A DNA stretch of 64,000 nucleotides from Phymatolithon calcareum (Eukaryota; Rhodophyta; Florideophyceae; Hapalidiales). Position 1 is the stretch's first letter, and each line of letters starts with the position of its first letter. The notes beneath the pieces were generated by a model. The model ran no database searches, had not been told where the DNA came from, and saw nothing but the letters and a program-made list of their open reading frames with translations. The stretch is from assembly GCA_977006965.1 (NCBI GenBank), contig OZ345359.1, positions 434,001 to 498,000 on the forward strand, written 5' to 3'. Shown here piece by piece: positions 21,592 through 33,383 of this stretch. Made by a program: the position numbers and the translations under genes.

Positions 21592-21716
21592 GACGCAGCA
21601 CGCGTCTTGTTGGGGAACAGGTGGACGTTTTCTTCGAGGAGGAACGGTCAGTGCTTGACCTTGACGAAGAGGGGTATGCGGGAGAAAAGTGGCCAGGGCC
21701 GAGGAGGCGGCGCCGC

Positions 21717-21725
21717 TATTTATGC
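21717..21725 (-). promoter_or_regulatory. TATA-like element upstream of the antisense ORF
   Basis: On the minus strand GCATAAATAG lies about 130 bases before ATG 21591, in an otherwise GC-rich stretch. Position and composition suit a core promoter for the antisense gene. There is no experimental support. Confidence 0.35.
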
Positions 21726-22033
21726 CGGAGCAATGGCGGCACGGACCCTAACTCATGCGCCGTGTAATGGCGTGGCCACGGCGCCGTTCGCTCCCCCCTA
21801 AGGAGGGAGGCCACGGCGCGTACACGTGGACCTGGAAGGTCCAAAGGGCTGGCAGGAGTCACACGTGGACCTGCTAGGACCGCGAGGACGGGCGGAACTC
21901 GCTCGAAATTTGCCCTCTTTTCTGCAATTCTGGCCTTCTAAAACGCCTCCTCTGGCGATATGAACGCCGTTTCGCAGTGAAGGGGTAAGGGACTTGTCCC
22001 TGCTGACTCGTCTGCCTCGCCGAATGCTGCGGC

Positions 22034-22049
22034 TTTAAGGAGGGGAGGG
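22034..22049 (+). promoter_or_regulatory. polypurine tract of chromovirus 1
   Basis: TTTAAGGAGGGGAGGG directly precedes the right LTR, where plus-strand DNA synthesis is primed. Confidence 0.85.
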
Positions 22050-22545
22050 TGTATTAGTATGGATGGGTGGCCCTGAGGCCTTGCTTTTCCCCGACCATTA
22101 CAGCCCACATGGGCTTACACGCTGTGCCCTCGACTCCGTCTTCCCCTCCGTTTAGGTTTATTTCTAGTATGATAAGACCGATTTGGTAATATATGGCGGG
22201 CTTTTGGCCGCCGGCCCTCAGTAAAAGGGGCAACCCGTGTTTGATCCAGATCGACCGTTTTCAGTTCCAACCTTCGCGGACCTTTCGCCTCAGGGAAGGC
22301 CTCGCGTACGACCTCGACTCTACGCCGTCGGTCGAGCCTCGGTACTAGGACCCTCGCCCCTATGTCTGCGTACGGACGTTGGTGTCCTCTTTCGATTGGA
22401 CTCCAAGTCCGTGTGTGTGTTTTGTTGTTTGCTCTGCCACTATCCTCCATCAAGAGAGACCAATCGCTGGAGCCTTGCACGGCCTCAACGGCCAACCGTT
22501 CCCGAACTACTTAAAGGCGTCGATCCGCCGATCTAAGCTACCACA
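22050..22545 (+). repeat. right LTR of chromovirus 1
   Basis: 496 bp, beginning TGTATTAGTATGG and ending AAGCTACCACA, followed by the CCGGG target duplication at 22546-22550. It is nearly identical to the left LTR. Confidence 0.93.
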
Positions 22546-22550
22546 CCGGG

Positions 22551-22832
22551 GCCCGAACGGAGGGCTCTCACCTTTGAGTAAATAAGACTGGGGTCATTCG
22601 CTGGATGAATATTGATCATTTCCTTAATTCGTGCCAGCAATGCCATTGGGGTTTTGTTTTCAAAGTTGGACTTGGGAATTTGACCTCGAATTTCTGCGGA
22701 GAGGCTTTGCTCAATTGCGTTCATCGCACTTTGCGTAGCGAGCTCGAACTCGGCGTTCTGCTCGGCGGTGGCACCAGCCGGAAGATGGACGTTTTGAAGG
22801 AAGTGCCGATGAAACTTAGTTTCATCGCTCAT
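22551..22832 (-). pseudogene. copia element 1: gag N-terminal part
   Basis: From ATG 22832 (MSDETKFHRHFLQNVHLP) the minus strand is open to the chromovirus boundary. ATQSAMNAIEQSLSAEI resembles the copia gag helix region (UBN2 type). The frame continues exactly into 12392 once the chromovirus and one CCGGG are removed, which proves that both parts are one gene. Bases 22833-23177 would be the 5' leader of the element. Confidence 0.75.
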
Positions 22833-23177
22833 ACCAATGAAGACGAGTCTGCGGCGCCATAATGCGTATTTTGTGTATGTGAGCGACTTTTAGATCTTGG
22901 CGTGTACTGTGTCGACTGTGTGTGAGGTGCTGTCTGCGCTTGGTTGCGGGCTCTGGATTTCGACAGTTTTTCTGCCTCGTGTTGGGCAATGTTGTTGAGT
23001 TTGGTTGCCGTGCGGTGTAGGAGACGCGTGGCGGTAAGTCCTGTTCTTTTGGGTGACCACGTGTTGTGTGGCATGGAGTTTTAGGGTTGAGAGGGAGTCG
23101 GAGTTTGATGTTGTTCGATGGTTGTGCGCCGTCGTACGTGGTTTCCATAACCTGTGGTTCGACTTCTCTTCCTTTAC

Positions 23178-23234
23178 TGACGTGTCCTATAGTGCGTTAT
23201 ATACTAGTGAACAGCATGTGCCGCGTGTCATACA
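23178..23234 (-). repeat. 5' LTR-like repeat of copia element 1
   Basis: 57 bp reading TGTATGACACGCGGCACATG on the minus strand and ending GGACACGTCA (TG...CA ends). It pairs with 8801-8902. No target duplication matches across the two ends, so one end has been altered. Without the chromovirus the whole element would be about 4.3 kb. Confidence 0.55.
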
Positions 23235-25033
23235 ACACGGATCATGCACAGCTGCGGCGCGCTTAAAATCTGAAATCAATCAACACGACAGTTGAAACTG
23301 TGTCGATCACGCAGTCTTTAAGCTCATCGATATCTAAACCTGACACCGGTCCCCATGCTTTGTCCTTTGCCTCTGCGCGCAAAATTATAACCCATTTCTG
23401 ATCAAACTCAAAGAGGTATTAGCCCTCCTTATATTCCGCATGTTGAAGCATGCTCGAGCATCGCTGTGGGTAAGAGGAGAGCCCTGTTTTCTGAATAGAT
23501 TATTTGATTACAAATCGATGGTTTGCATGATTCCAACATACTCATAAAATTAAACAGATATCCATTGGCATTCCATCGAGACAGTGGGATTTGGAGCGTT
23601 TCAGGAGATGTGGACTTTCGAACGAGAGCAAATCCGTGCTGGCCCGGTAGGAAGATAATGACCTGGTGAGTACAACGGGGCAGAGTTGAGGGACTAGAAT
23701 TCAGTCCGTGCTGGTCTGAATCCAAATATTTCAGTCAAGCACAGCTGCCACGTTTTTCTGTACATCTATGCGATTCAGCATGCATTAGTCTAGCCAAAGA
23801 GCGCGGTAGCACTGTGCACATCGTTTCTCCCGACCCTCCACATTCACCACAGCGTCCTGCGTCGTCTTTACCTCTGCGAATATCCCTGGCACAACTTCAG
23901 CTCTACACCGCGGCCGCCCTGTTCCTCTTGGGGGAAAGTTGTACTTGGACGGAAAACGAGCATTTTGGAAGCCATGAATAATGCTGAAGATCATGGAGGA
24001 GCGCAAGACCCATGAGAAGAGGTAGATCCATCCCTCCGAATTCATTCTGATGCTCAGAACGGGCAAATGGAGGACCTACTCGTATGTGACGTTGACCAGG
24101 CGATTCAGTATCCGAAGTTGATGGGTTCTGCGCATGCGCATGGATCCGTAGTGAGGCCCACTGCTCAAATTTGCCATCGACCTTAGCTCCCGTCATCACT
24201 CTGCTAATAATAGACGCATATACAGACTCCGAAGTTTTGCCATCTAATGACAATACCGGCGCCATGTATGGGGAACTTATGCAAAATATAGATCTGCCAG
24301 TCGTCGCGACACTACCTGGATTTCTATTGCACGTTGCCATGATAGGCAGAAGCGATGATGTACCTTTTGAGGAATTCTCGAACTATGAGGAGAGGTAAAT
24401 GTAATCCAACACGAAACCCGACCACGAGGACTACACGGACAATCACCAGTCACGCCTCATCACTACTCTTCAAGGGAACTGGATGCGGATTTGATGTGCA
24501 AGGTTGATCAAAGAAGGCGCATGAAACAGCAGAAAGTGCTCCATGTACCCTTGTCGAGATGGTAGAACAGCTTGCTCTTGAGGTTCACCAAAATTTGAAG
24601 GACCACGGTTTATAGGCAACAGTGAAAAGGCGACCTCTAAGTATGCTCTTTTTTCGTCGTGCGGTAAGCTCAAGCTTTCGTGTCATTGTATTTTTGCTGA
24701 GCACGGAAGTAAAGCGCTCGCACAACGATTTGGGGATGGCGTGCGTACGATTCTCTACTGACCAGGAATCGGAGAACAGCTTGTGATTTGTAGCTGCCTT
24801 GAGTTTCGTATACATGAACAGTCTGAGCAGATACTGATCGTGACGGGATGGAAGAGGGCTGTCTCGCGAGTCTTTGCCTTTCTTGGGCGTGAGATTACAA
24901 AGTCTATCATCGAAGGCGCTGGCTCCGAGTGGGAGGAAATGCACGTGGCGAAGTTAAAGGTGGATACTTGCAGCGTGTGGGTTGTCTTTCTAAGAAAGAA
25001 GATGCATAATAGAGTTCCAAATTTTATTCCAGT
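23235..25033. other. no recognised gene
   Basis: Sequence of about average composition. Frames at 23903-24340 (minus) and 24783-25142 (plus) match nothing I know, and the second begins without ATG. Confidence 0.3.
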
Positions 25034-26232
25034 TTGTCACAGAGTCGACTCAAGCTCCCTCTGCGGCATAGGGTACACTGTTTTGTTTGCCAGGGAGCAG
25101 GTTCCAAAAAGAGTATCTGCACTCACGAATGGGTCTGCATGAATACTGGTCCAGTTGAGAGCACCTCTACTGCTTCTGGACGATCACTGTTAGCAGGCTT
25201 AGCCGACGAAGACACTGATATGAGAATGAACTGGCCGGGAGGAGATAGACACATACACGCTAATGGCGCACGTTTGAACGATCCTGGAAATGAACCTGGC
25301 GGGACGGTCTCCTCGAGCACTTCTGATGAAGATTTGCGATTCGTTTAGGAGCTAGTTCCCCTGTGCTTCTGACGAATTAGCCCTGGTGGAAATGATTGAG
25401 AAACTACTTGTTCAGTTAAGAGAAGACGGGAAATCCAATAGAAGATATACTACGTACGATCGGTTTTACGGAACTGTTACGATTACCGTCGCTGATCTTA
25501 TATGTCGGACTTGCGGTCACATATCTGAAATTGACGGTGCGAGTGAAGCACAAGTCAGTAAGAGTCGCACTTCAATTTTCACTCGTGAGCTTCTCGACTT
25601 GTGGGTCTATCAGGTGTGAGGGCACTTTTCTTACAGCGTACGAAATGACGGTGCACACGCCCAAATCGAAAAGTGCAGCCCAAAACCTCATCGTAGGCCT
25701 CTAGCTTGCAATCGGCGAGACGCAAACTCAGAATTGACCTCTTTTTTGCTCACCTTGTGTTTTTATTTCTACTGGGCAGTTTGAGTCACTTTTCTCTTGT
25801 GAAACGTGCGAAAGAATGTGCAATAGTGGAGCTATGCCCTTCGAAGTTCTCGTGATTGACGGTACAGCAGTTGGAATCCTCGGGGAGTTTCCCATGTTTA
25901 AACGATGTGCTGCTGTCACCTCTGCAGTTGAAAAAATATTCGATCTCCAATACTTCATGCGTGGACCTAAGCATCCTGCATTTGTGGATGACATTCTCAA
26001 GTCTGTCCTAGACTATCAAGAAGAAGAAATATTTCCGGTTTTGTTCATGGGAAGTATCTCCGGGCGTCTCAGGTCGATAGTAGAGACATTTTTGTGGGAA
26101 GTAACATCCCACAGCCGTTGCAATCTGTTGTTGTATTTCTTCAAACATACTTTGGTTTCGTTCGTATTTAACCTCTCTCAGAGTCTGCTGATTATGACAG
26201 CGCATCAAATGGGGGAAGCGCGCATAACTTGA
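25034..26232 (+). pseudogene. possible KDZ-transposase cysteine-rich region, fragmentary
   Basis: Three plus-strand frames line up. First, HRVHCFVCQGAGSKKSICTH looks zinc-binding and is followed by an acidic linker to the stop at 25348. Second, 25386-25619 has ITVADLICRTCGHISEIDG and SKSRTSIFTRELLDLWVYQV. Third, after two stops, FSCETCERM and MPFEVLVIDGTAVGILGEFP (25816-26232). A CxxC cluster followed by a ...DGTxxG stretch resembles the cysteine-rich region found N-terminal of Kyakuja-Dileera-Zisupton transposases. The catalytic core was not found. Some of the breaks could be introns. The call is weak. Confidence 0.3.
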
Positions 26233-28942
26233 GAAGGCGCGGCAATTAGCTGCATCGTCACAATCTTTCTGATTTTAATTTGCGTCGTTTGGCTTTCGAT
26301 TTTGAGCGCTATTTTCTTGTCGGATCGATTCCCGGAGCTGCTTTTTAGTGCAACAGAGTTGCAGAAGGCGCCAAAAACTGATAACTGCATTGCTTGCAGT
26401 TTCAGTTTGTGCTCACGATGGTGGTACAGTTGTGCCTGAATCGTCTTGTGAAGTCTGCCGGTGAAGCTGATGAGAGAGCTGTACCAGGAATTTAGAAATG
26501 TCGGCTAGAGAATTGTCACCTTTCAAGTTTTTACTAATATTCATGAAATACGATGCGAATAAATGCGTGACATGAACGAACGAAACATACATCTAAGTAA
26601 AACTGCCAGCCGGCTTGCCAGAAGTAATGAAAGAGTTGTACGTGTTATGAAAAGTCTTCGAAACATAGTTCTAAACTTTCAGTAGGTGCAAATGTTCAAC
26701 GCAATTAAAGATGAGCTGGCACATTATCGCCTTGTCCAGGAAGAGTATGAAACGACTTAGAGCATTTCTGTTCTACGGAATAATCATATTTGGCGTCAAC
26801 AGCCTTTCATGGCAGTCTGTGAATCGCTTGTATGCCCAACACGCAGCCTCTGGAAGCTTTAGAAGTGCTATGGACCATGCACTCGAATGGATACCGCATT
26901 GCACCGGAAGAAATCACTGCGCCACCAATAGCTGCAGAATAAGTCCACAAACCACTCACTCAATGCACTGGTTCCTCCGCTGCTGATATTCTCCGGAGTA
27001 ACGCGCGCCCATTGGTTCATGCGCGATCTCCAGCTTTAAAAGTATCCGATCCAATTGCTGGTAATGTTTTCGGACAGCGTAATGCAACGCACCACCCATC
27101 CACTCAGCACCCGACGGATCCTTTCGGTCTGATTGTTCAGCCAATCCCTCGGAAAATCAACCACGCCAGAGCGCTCCCACGTGTTTCTTGAAGAGATAAA
27201 GAGCCGTGCTCTCGCAGACAACTAATGAAGATGCAAGAATATAAATTTCAGTTCTACAGCTTGTGTCACAACTCGTAAGTGAATGTACTCAGGGCCGGCT
27301 TCTTCTCCCTGACTTGCAAGTAACTGCGAGGAAACTTCTGGAAGTCGTTCTCGATCCAACACCAATACACATTCTCATCAATTCACTGCCAGCGGCTGGC
27401 GCGTGTGGCGAACAGATCAGAGTAAAGCTTGTTATAATTCCGCTATATTCGAAAACGATGCCACGTGTTTTTGCCCTTGCTACGCGCGCCTCGATGTCCT
27501 CAGAATCCCCAAAAAGATCTCCTTTTCAGACGAACGAATCAGAGATGCACGTGCGCCGTCAGTGTTGCACGTCGAGTCGCTTTCGTTTCGCGATATTAGA
27601 GTCGCTGCACAATTCACGTCTGTTGTACAGTGGACAGGTACCGTACGTGATACATTGCCGTGCAAATTAGCCAAGTGCTTCATTTGTTTCCGCGGCGCCA
27701 GGAACGTTAAGTTCCGGATTTTCCGGATTTTCCATGCCGCAGTTTTCCTGGAAGATAAGTTGATACTGGATGATGCTTCCACAAGAATGCTGCTCAACAA
27801 GAACAGCGTGATGATGGGGGATGCAACACAAAAAGGTGAAGTAAAGGATGGGAAACCTTTTGTTGGGCGGAGAGATTGCTGCTGCTGAGCGTAGATGTGA
27901 ACGAGACAGACAGGCTTTCATGAAATTCGAAAATGTACTCTGCGCAGTGCACTGAAACATTACACATTCGTGCAGAGAAGTGTAAATAGATTTTAACGTA
28001 CTTTAATTCTCTTTGGCGGCCGTCTACCCCGCGCGGGGATCGGCGGGCCGCCGACCAGATCCTCCGAAAAAAAGTGGGTACGATGACCATGTTTAATGTT
28101 CAATTGGCCCCTTTTCGTTCTAGCAGCATTCACCTAGGAGTAAGGACTCGTTCTGTGTATCTCGTATCGGAATTGAACATCTTTGAGATATTTTTCTCTT
28201 AATGATTTGGGGCAAGTCCTATTTTAACCTGCGAAAACAGCTCGGAAAGGAACTCGTGGAGCCTAGCTCGATAGCTTATTTGTTTGTTTTTCTTCAAAAA
28301 AAGATTGGCTGAGCCCCAGGAAAAAAGATGGATATTTCTATCCAGACTTTTTACGTCGGAATCGGACTTCCAGTTTGTCCGCAGTTGTTTCTTCCACCTC
28401 AGGGACAAAAACCTCTTTTAAGAACTTAGAACACAATTTTCGGAGCACAACAGCATCGAGGCTGCGAATTTCAGGTATGAAAGACAGATATTGACCAACT
28501 ATGTTGTAGTATTTTTTATTTACACCAATCCATGTTGTATGATAGTTTTTCCGACAAATTATGAGATGATGTCCGCTTTTTCTTTTACCATCCCCTGGTG
28601 TGAGCAGACTAGAACCTACGCGGAGATAGCGGAAGAATCACAGAGTGTCATAACATGAACTATTCACGTTTTCTGGGCAGATTGTCCAAAACGCAGGTTA
28701 CAAGATTGACTTTATCGAAGATGTATCTTGCTCAGTAACCAAAAATTAGAAACGTTACCAGCTTCGCTTAGCTCTCTAAAAGAAAGAGATGATCCGAATG
28801 AGTGTTGGAAATGTGACTGCAAGTACACACTATCCTACGTCATCAGTCTCTAACTATTTGTCATATTTTATGATAGAATCAATTGATGTTTTTTTTCTCT
28901 ACTGACAATGTTGCATTTCATTCCATTTCTTGATTATTCTTG
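26233..28942. other. no recognised gene
   Basis: Frames at 27403-27888 (plus) and 27480-28090 (minus) match nothing I know. A minus-strand fragment at 26956-27221 (NNQTERIRRVLSG) faintly recalls a gypsy integrase. A GC-rich patch lies at 28018-28055. The rest is AT-rich. Confidence 0.3.
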
Positions 28943-29414
28943 TCATTGTCAGTGGTAGTGGTGCAGATCGGCGGATCTTCGCCGCGGAGTAGTCAAGGAA
29001 CGGTTGGCCGGAAAGGCCGTGCAAGGCTCTAGCGAAAGGTCTCTCCTGATGTATGTTAGTGGGAGAGAAATCAAAACACACACGGACTTGGGGTCCAATC
29101 GCATGAGGACAGCAACGTCCGTACGCAAACACAGGGGCGAGGGTCCGAGGACCGAGGCTTGACGGACGGTGTTGAGTCGAGGTCATACGCGAGGACTTCC
29201 CTGAGGCGAAAGGACCGACAAGGTTGGAACTGAATACGGTCGATCTGGACCAAACACGGGTTGCCCCGTTTACTGAAGGCCGGCAGTGAAAGCCCGCCAT
29301 ATACTACCAAATCGGTCTTATCGTACTATAACTAACCCTAACCGGAGAGGCCGGCGAGGCCGAAGGCACGAAAAACAAGGCCTCCAGGCCACCCACCCAT
29401 ACTACTGCATCATT
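28943..29414 (-). repeat. solo LTR of the chromovirus 1 family
   Basis: Bases 28948-29409 are an inverted, diverged copy of the chromovirus 1 LTR: ATCGGCGG near the left, CACACACGGACTTGG in the middle, and ACCCATACTACTGCA at the right, the reverse complement of the LTR start. TCATT flanks both sides (28943-28947 and 29410-29414). The copy has more differences and small indels than the two LTRs of element 1, so it is older. It shows that the family recombined to solo LTRs here. Confidence 0.85.
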
Positions 29415-30378
29415 AATTCATTCATTTTGTTGATCGGCATTGAAACTGTTGGTTGATCAATCATTTTGTTGGTTCAATCAATCACAGTAGACAATTCAAT
29501 CTTTCAGTTCATTGATTCAATCACAGTTAGGAGTGCAATCATCTACTAGACTCATCAGAAGTCCTATCATACCTCAATCCGAAGCTTATGTAAGACCCGG
29601 ATCTGATGCCCGGACTTAATAAACCAAGGAACATCTCACAACTAACTCAACCATCTCAACCATCCAAACCTCCATGCAGCAGGTTATGGGCCCAGATAAG
29701 GCGTTATCAACCAGCACTATTACCATGCCGAGGGGTTCTCCTTCCCCCTCGACAAATCATCAAAAGTATTAGAACCCTGTGGTATCTGCGCCAACTCTCG
29801 GCCACCCTAAAGCGACTCTGCACAGAGTATAATTTACGAAAGAGTCTGACAGTATCCGTGCTCTGCTACGTGGTGAAAAGGATATACGCTTGAGAAATCA
29901 AATAGTCTTCCGAGTATCCACCTGGACGCATCTCGGCTCTGCATAATGCTGTTGTCTGCTTGGAAGGGAATTTGAAAGACTTATAGGAGTACGGTTTACC
30001 GGTTTGAAAGACAGTCTTCCACGCACAGCTCGTGTTCAGTAGGCCCTGTATTCTCATCTTCAAAGAAAAGGTCACAATTTTAGCTTCTCGAAGTACGTGC
30101 TCAGTGAGGTGCCATTACCGACATTGGAATTTAGGACATGAAATTTACGGATACGTCATGCAGTGCGTGATGTCTGCTGCAGTTACAGGTGTACCAGAAC
30201 GCCACAAGAGGTAAACGGCCTAGATCCAGTCCTATCTTCAAGAGGTATACGTCCTAGATCCATCCCCAGATCAAGCTCCGGGTCACACTGACTCGAAGCG
30301 AATTTCCTATTCGAGATAGATTGCCTTGATAGTTGACTTCTGTCAACTCGCAGTGGACTCCCCGAACGGATCTTCGAC
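29415..30378. other. AT-rich leader region before copia element 2
   Basis: It begins with repeated motifs of the type TTGGTTCAATCAATCACAGT (29440-29540). No gene is seen. It should contain the 5' LTR and leader of copia element 2, but I could not define LTR ends, because the partner LTR is lost. Confidence 0.3.
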
Positions 30379-31150
30379 ATGATTTCAAGAACCCCCAGTC
30401 AAAAATATGGACAACTCGCAAGGAACACTGAGGTCGAAAAACTCACCGATACCAATTTCCACTCTTCGAAACAGAAAATTCAGCTAGTACTACCATTCCG
30501 CGAGCTCGATAAGTACATCGATATAAGCCCTCCGGCAAGGGAGACAGACGAATTCAAAGCCTGGCGTCGACATGACAATATTGCTAAAGCTATTATTGGT
30601 CCGAGGTGTCGAAACTGCGAAAGCGATGTGGCAGACGATTCTCAACATATTCGAACGCCATACGCTTCTTAACGAACTTGCCGGTCATCGCAGGTTCTAT
30701 ACGGCTACAATGCTCGAGGGCGAAGAGATATTGCCATACGCCAACAGAATTCGTGAGATCAGATCAATGAGTAGTGACATCGACGACAACGAAATGGCAA
30801 TGTCTGTTCTTGGTCTTCCGGATCGCTATGACAGTCTCATCAGTGCCTTAGCCGCACTTGGGAACGAGGACGATATATTCTCACTCGAATTTGTGAAGAG
30901 CCGACCTCCACAAGAGGAGCAACGTATAACTATGCGCCTACAAGCGTCTTCGGAGAAGTCTGAGATTACAGCTCTGTTAAATGCAACTCAAAAAGGTTCA
31001 TACGCCTATGAGAATTGTGATCATTGTATTCGAGCTGGACATTGTTCTCTCAGATGTTGGGTTATATTTCCCCACCTTGCACCACCTGGATACAAAACTC
31101 CGATTCGAAAAGGAAAGAAGGGACAAACCGATTGCCTTAGTCGCTGGTGA
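30379..31150 (+). pseudogene. copia element 2: gag
   Basis: From about 30430 the text reads VEKLTDTNFHSSKQKIQLVL, which matches the copia gag opening (L.g.NF..W+..+...L). A frame change near 30600 leads into AKAMWQTILNIFERH, then YANRIREIRSMSSDI and MSVLGLPDRYDSLI, the UBN2 pattern. CDHCIRAGHCSLRC near 31020 is a damaged zinc knuckle (CX2CX3HX4C). Gag forms the particle. The gene carries at least one frameshift. Confidence 0.75.
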
Positions 31151-31238
31151 AACAGAATCGATTCGTGTCATGTCTGATTCTCACTATATTTGCTTAATGT
31201 AAAAGGTTCGAAACTGAAACATTCCTGAAAAATCCACG

Positions 31239-31487
31239 TCATGGATTATCGATTCTGGAAGCACATCCCATATGACGTTCGATCCTTCAATCTTTGTCTC
31301 ATACACCGGAATGAGCTCGACTGTCGAAACGAGAACTAGAGCAACTGCAACCATAGCTGGAAAAAGCGATGCTATTGTGACTCTCAACTTCAACGGAAAA
31401 CGGTCTCAGTGTATGCTCCAAAACGTTCTTCATATTCCGAACTTCGTTTATTCGCTCCTGTCCGTGCCTAATCTGGACGTGTATTGA
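31239..31487 (+). pseudogene. copia element 2: protease
   Basis: SWIIDSGSTSHMTFD contains the intact copia protease active site (DSGSTSH), and VLHIPNFVYSLLSV is the usual end of the domain. A TGA at about 31485 follows. The segment lies between gag and integrase as expected for copia. Confidence 0.8.
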
Positions 31488-31598
31488 TACGGGATCCTAT
31501 TCAAAAGCTAGCGATGCTATCGCAAAGAGCATGATGATATTTTCGCCCAAGGTACTCTCCACAAAGATCTAGACATTCTAGATCGTCCGAAAAAACCC

Positions 31599-32930
31599 AT
31601 GTCCAAGGAAGCAGCCCTCGTCAGCCTGCAGATATGGCACGAGCGTCTTGCTCATGTCAGTCCTACTGGCATCTCCGGTATGGCACGCCATGACGTTATG
31701 AAAGGCTTGAATATCGATCCAGGGTCTTCGTCGGATAACGTATGCAAGGGTTTCATTTCTGGGAAAAACCATCATGCTCCTATCCCGAAGTCTAGTGGTT
31801 CTCGCTCGGACGCACTTCTCGACCTCGCGCATTCCGACGTTCTCGGTCCAATTGACATTCCATCACTAGGAGGCTCTCGGTATTTCATCACATTTATCGA
31901 TGATCACTCCGAATGGACCACTGTTTTCACCATGCGAAAGAAGTCGGAGAGCTTCGAGTGCTTTCAGAAATTTCACAAATACGCTGAAAAGCATACCGGA
32001 AGAAAACTCAAAGCGATTAGGACCGATAACTGAGGAGAATGCTTTTCAAATGAGTTCAAGTCATATATTTCCGATCACGGCATTCATCATCAACTCACAG
32101 TTGCCTACACTCCTCAACAAAATGGGGTAGCTGAACGCATGAACCGCACTTTACTGAACTTGGTGCGCTCGATGCTTCATCAGAAAGGCATCGAGATGAA
32201 GTTCTGGGCTGAAGCACTGTCAACCGCTGTGTATGTCCGAAATCGAGTTACATCGCGAGGACTTCCTTCGAACACGACCCCCCATCACATATGGATGGGA
32301 GCCACACCCGTCTTAGAACACTTACGCGTATTTGGCGCTAAGTTTTGGTACGTGATTCCGGAAAAGAAGGTTAAGAAACTCGACTCTCGTACTCGCGAAG
32401 CGATCATGACGGGACACTGGTTTGCATCTAAGGGATATAAGTTGTGTGATCGAAATGCGTGCAAGGTGATCGTGTCTCGGGATGTTGTATATGACGAATC
32501 GGCATGCGAAACTGGGAATCCTAAAACGGATATACCAATCAGTTTTCCAAATGCAGAATTTGCCCAAAGATTTCACGATGCATTTCAAACCGATGAAGCT
32601 AACGAAATTCCTCTTGCGATCATCAAGAACGAGCGAAAACCGAACTATGCCGACATCCGCGAAGTTGCCGTGAAAGCCGAGGACATTGCAGTGGAGGGTA
32701 CCGTGGACGAACGAAAGAACAACGATAATGATCAGAACATTGGCTCTGTAGAAGAAACTATCTCAACTTCTAATGCTGATAGAATTCCGCAATTGGTCCC
32801 AAAACCCGTACTTCGTCGTTCTACCGGTGTCTCAAAGCCACTAAACTATACCTGGAATGCTGTTCCGCACGCAGCTATGTTGGCTCTCGAATCTGGAAAC
32901 TTTGCTACTGAAACGGCTTTGTATTCTTAA
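31599..32930 (+). pseudogene. copia element 2: integrase
   Basis: The HHCC-like pre-integrase part reads WHERLAHVSPTGISG. Core acids are D in LAHSDVLGPID, D in KAIRTDN and E in QNGVAERMNRTLL. An in-frame TGA (TDN-stop) at about 32031 replaces the Gly of TDNGxEF. The C-terminal copia region follows (FWAEALSTAVYVRNR, HIWMGATPVLEHLRVFGA, RDVVYDESA), then a TAA at 32928-32930. Integrase would insert the cDNA. Two stops make this copy dead. Confidence 0.82.
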
Positions 32931-32933
32931 GAA

Positions 32934-33256
32934 GTCCTGCAGACTTTCAGAAGCGCCATGTCGAAAGACAACGTTGACTATTGGTCCCCTGCGATTGAGG
33001 AAGAACACTCATCTCGCATGCGCAACAACACTTGGACATTAGTACCCCGCGAATCCGGCATGAACGTTCTCCTTTGCAAATGTGTGTTCAAAGTCGATGA
33101 CACCGACACAAAAGCTCGTATTGTCGCGAAAGAGTTCAGCCAGGAGCACGGGGTGGATTATGGCGAAACATGTGCCCCGGTCGTGAATTTAACATCAATA
33201 CGGATTCTTCTCGCCAGATGGCAGTTCAGGATCTCGAAATTGTCCAGCTAGATGTC
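32934..33256 (+). pseudogene. copia element 2: reverse transcriptase, first part only
   Basis: The opening of copia RT is clear: MSKDNVDYWSPAIEEE, NNTWTLVPRE, CKCVFKVDDTD and ARIVAKEFSQEHGVDYGET. It breaks off after EIVQLDV at 33256, where the LTR-like sequence begins (normal RTs continue KTAFLNG). The remaining RT and RNase H are not found on the far side, so the 3' half was lost. Confidence 0.85.
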
Positions 33257-33383
33257 TGTGGTACAAAAGGTACAGCCGACGGGGTGCAGCTTCCGAGGGA
33301 AGCGAGAAAAAAACAACATTCCTTTGAGTTGGATCTCAGGTTTGGGGCTCTTGCTCAGTCTTCGCTGAAGTACAGACGGTTCT
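33257..33383 (+). repeat. LTR-like sequence E, copy A, left fragment
   Basis: It starts TGTGGTACAAAAGGTACAGC, aligned with the start of the complete copy at 49677 (TGTGGTACCAAAGGGGTACA). It inserted inside the copia 2 RT and is itself interrupted by chromovirus 2. It continues at 39662. Confidence 0.75.

Larger units (their letters stand above)
12398..22545 (+). mobile_element. Ty3/gypsy chromovirus 1 (10.1 kb) with antisense ORF
   Basis: This is a complete LTR retrotransposon: left LTR, primer-binding site, gag, protease, RT-RNase H, integrase with chromodomain, a long antisense ORF, polypurine tract, right LTR, and CCGGG on both flanks. It lies inside the gag gene of copia element 1; removing it with one CCGGG restores a continuous gag frame (GPGDSVKEY). 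It is clearly richer in G+C than its surroundings. The two LTRs differ at about a dozen of 496 positions (my count by eye), so the insertion is not very recent. Stops and frameshifts in gag, protease and between RNase H and integrase make this copy non-autonomous. Its length is large for a chromovirus because of the extra 2.6 kb holding the antisense ORF. Confidence 0.93.

Noticed and set aside
26956-27221. Minus-strand text NNQTERIRRVLSG as a gypsy integrase
   Set aside because: The match is a dozen residues with no catalytic motif or neighbouring domains; too weak to call.
29328-29341. CTAACCCTAACC as a telomere-like repeat
   Set aside because: Only about two units, inside the solo LTR; no array.
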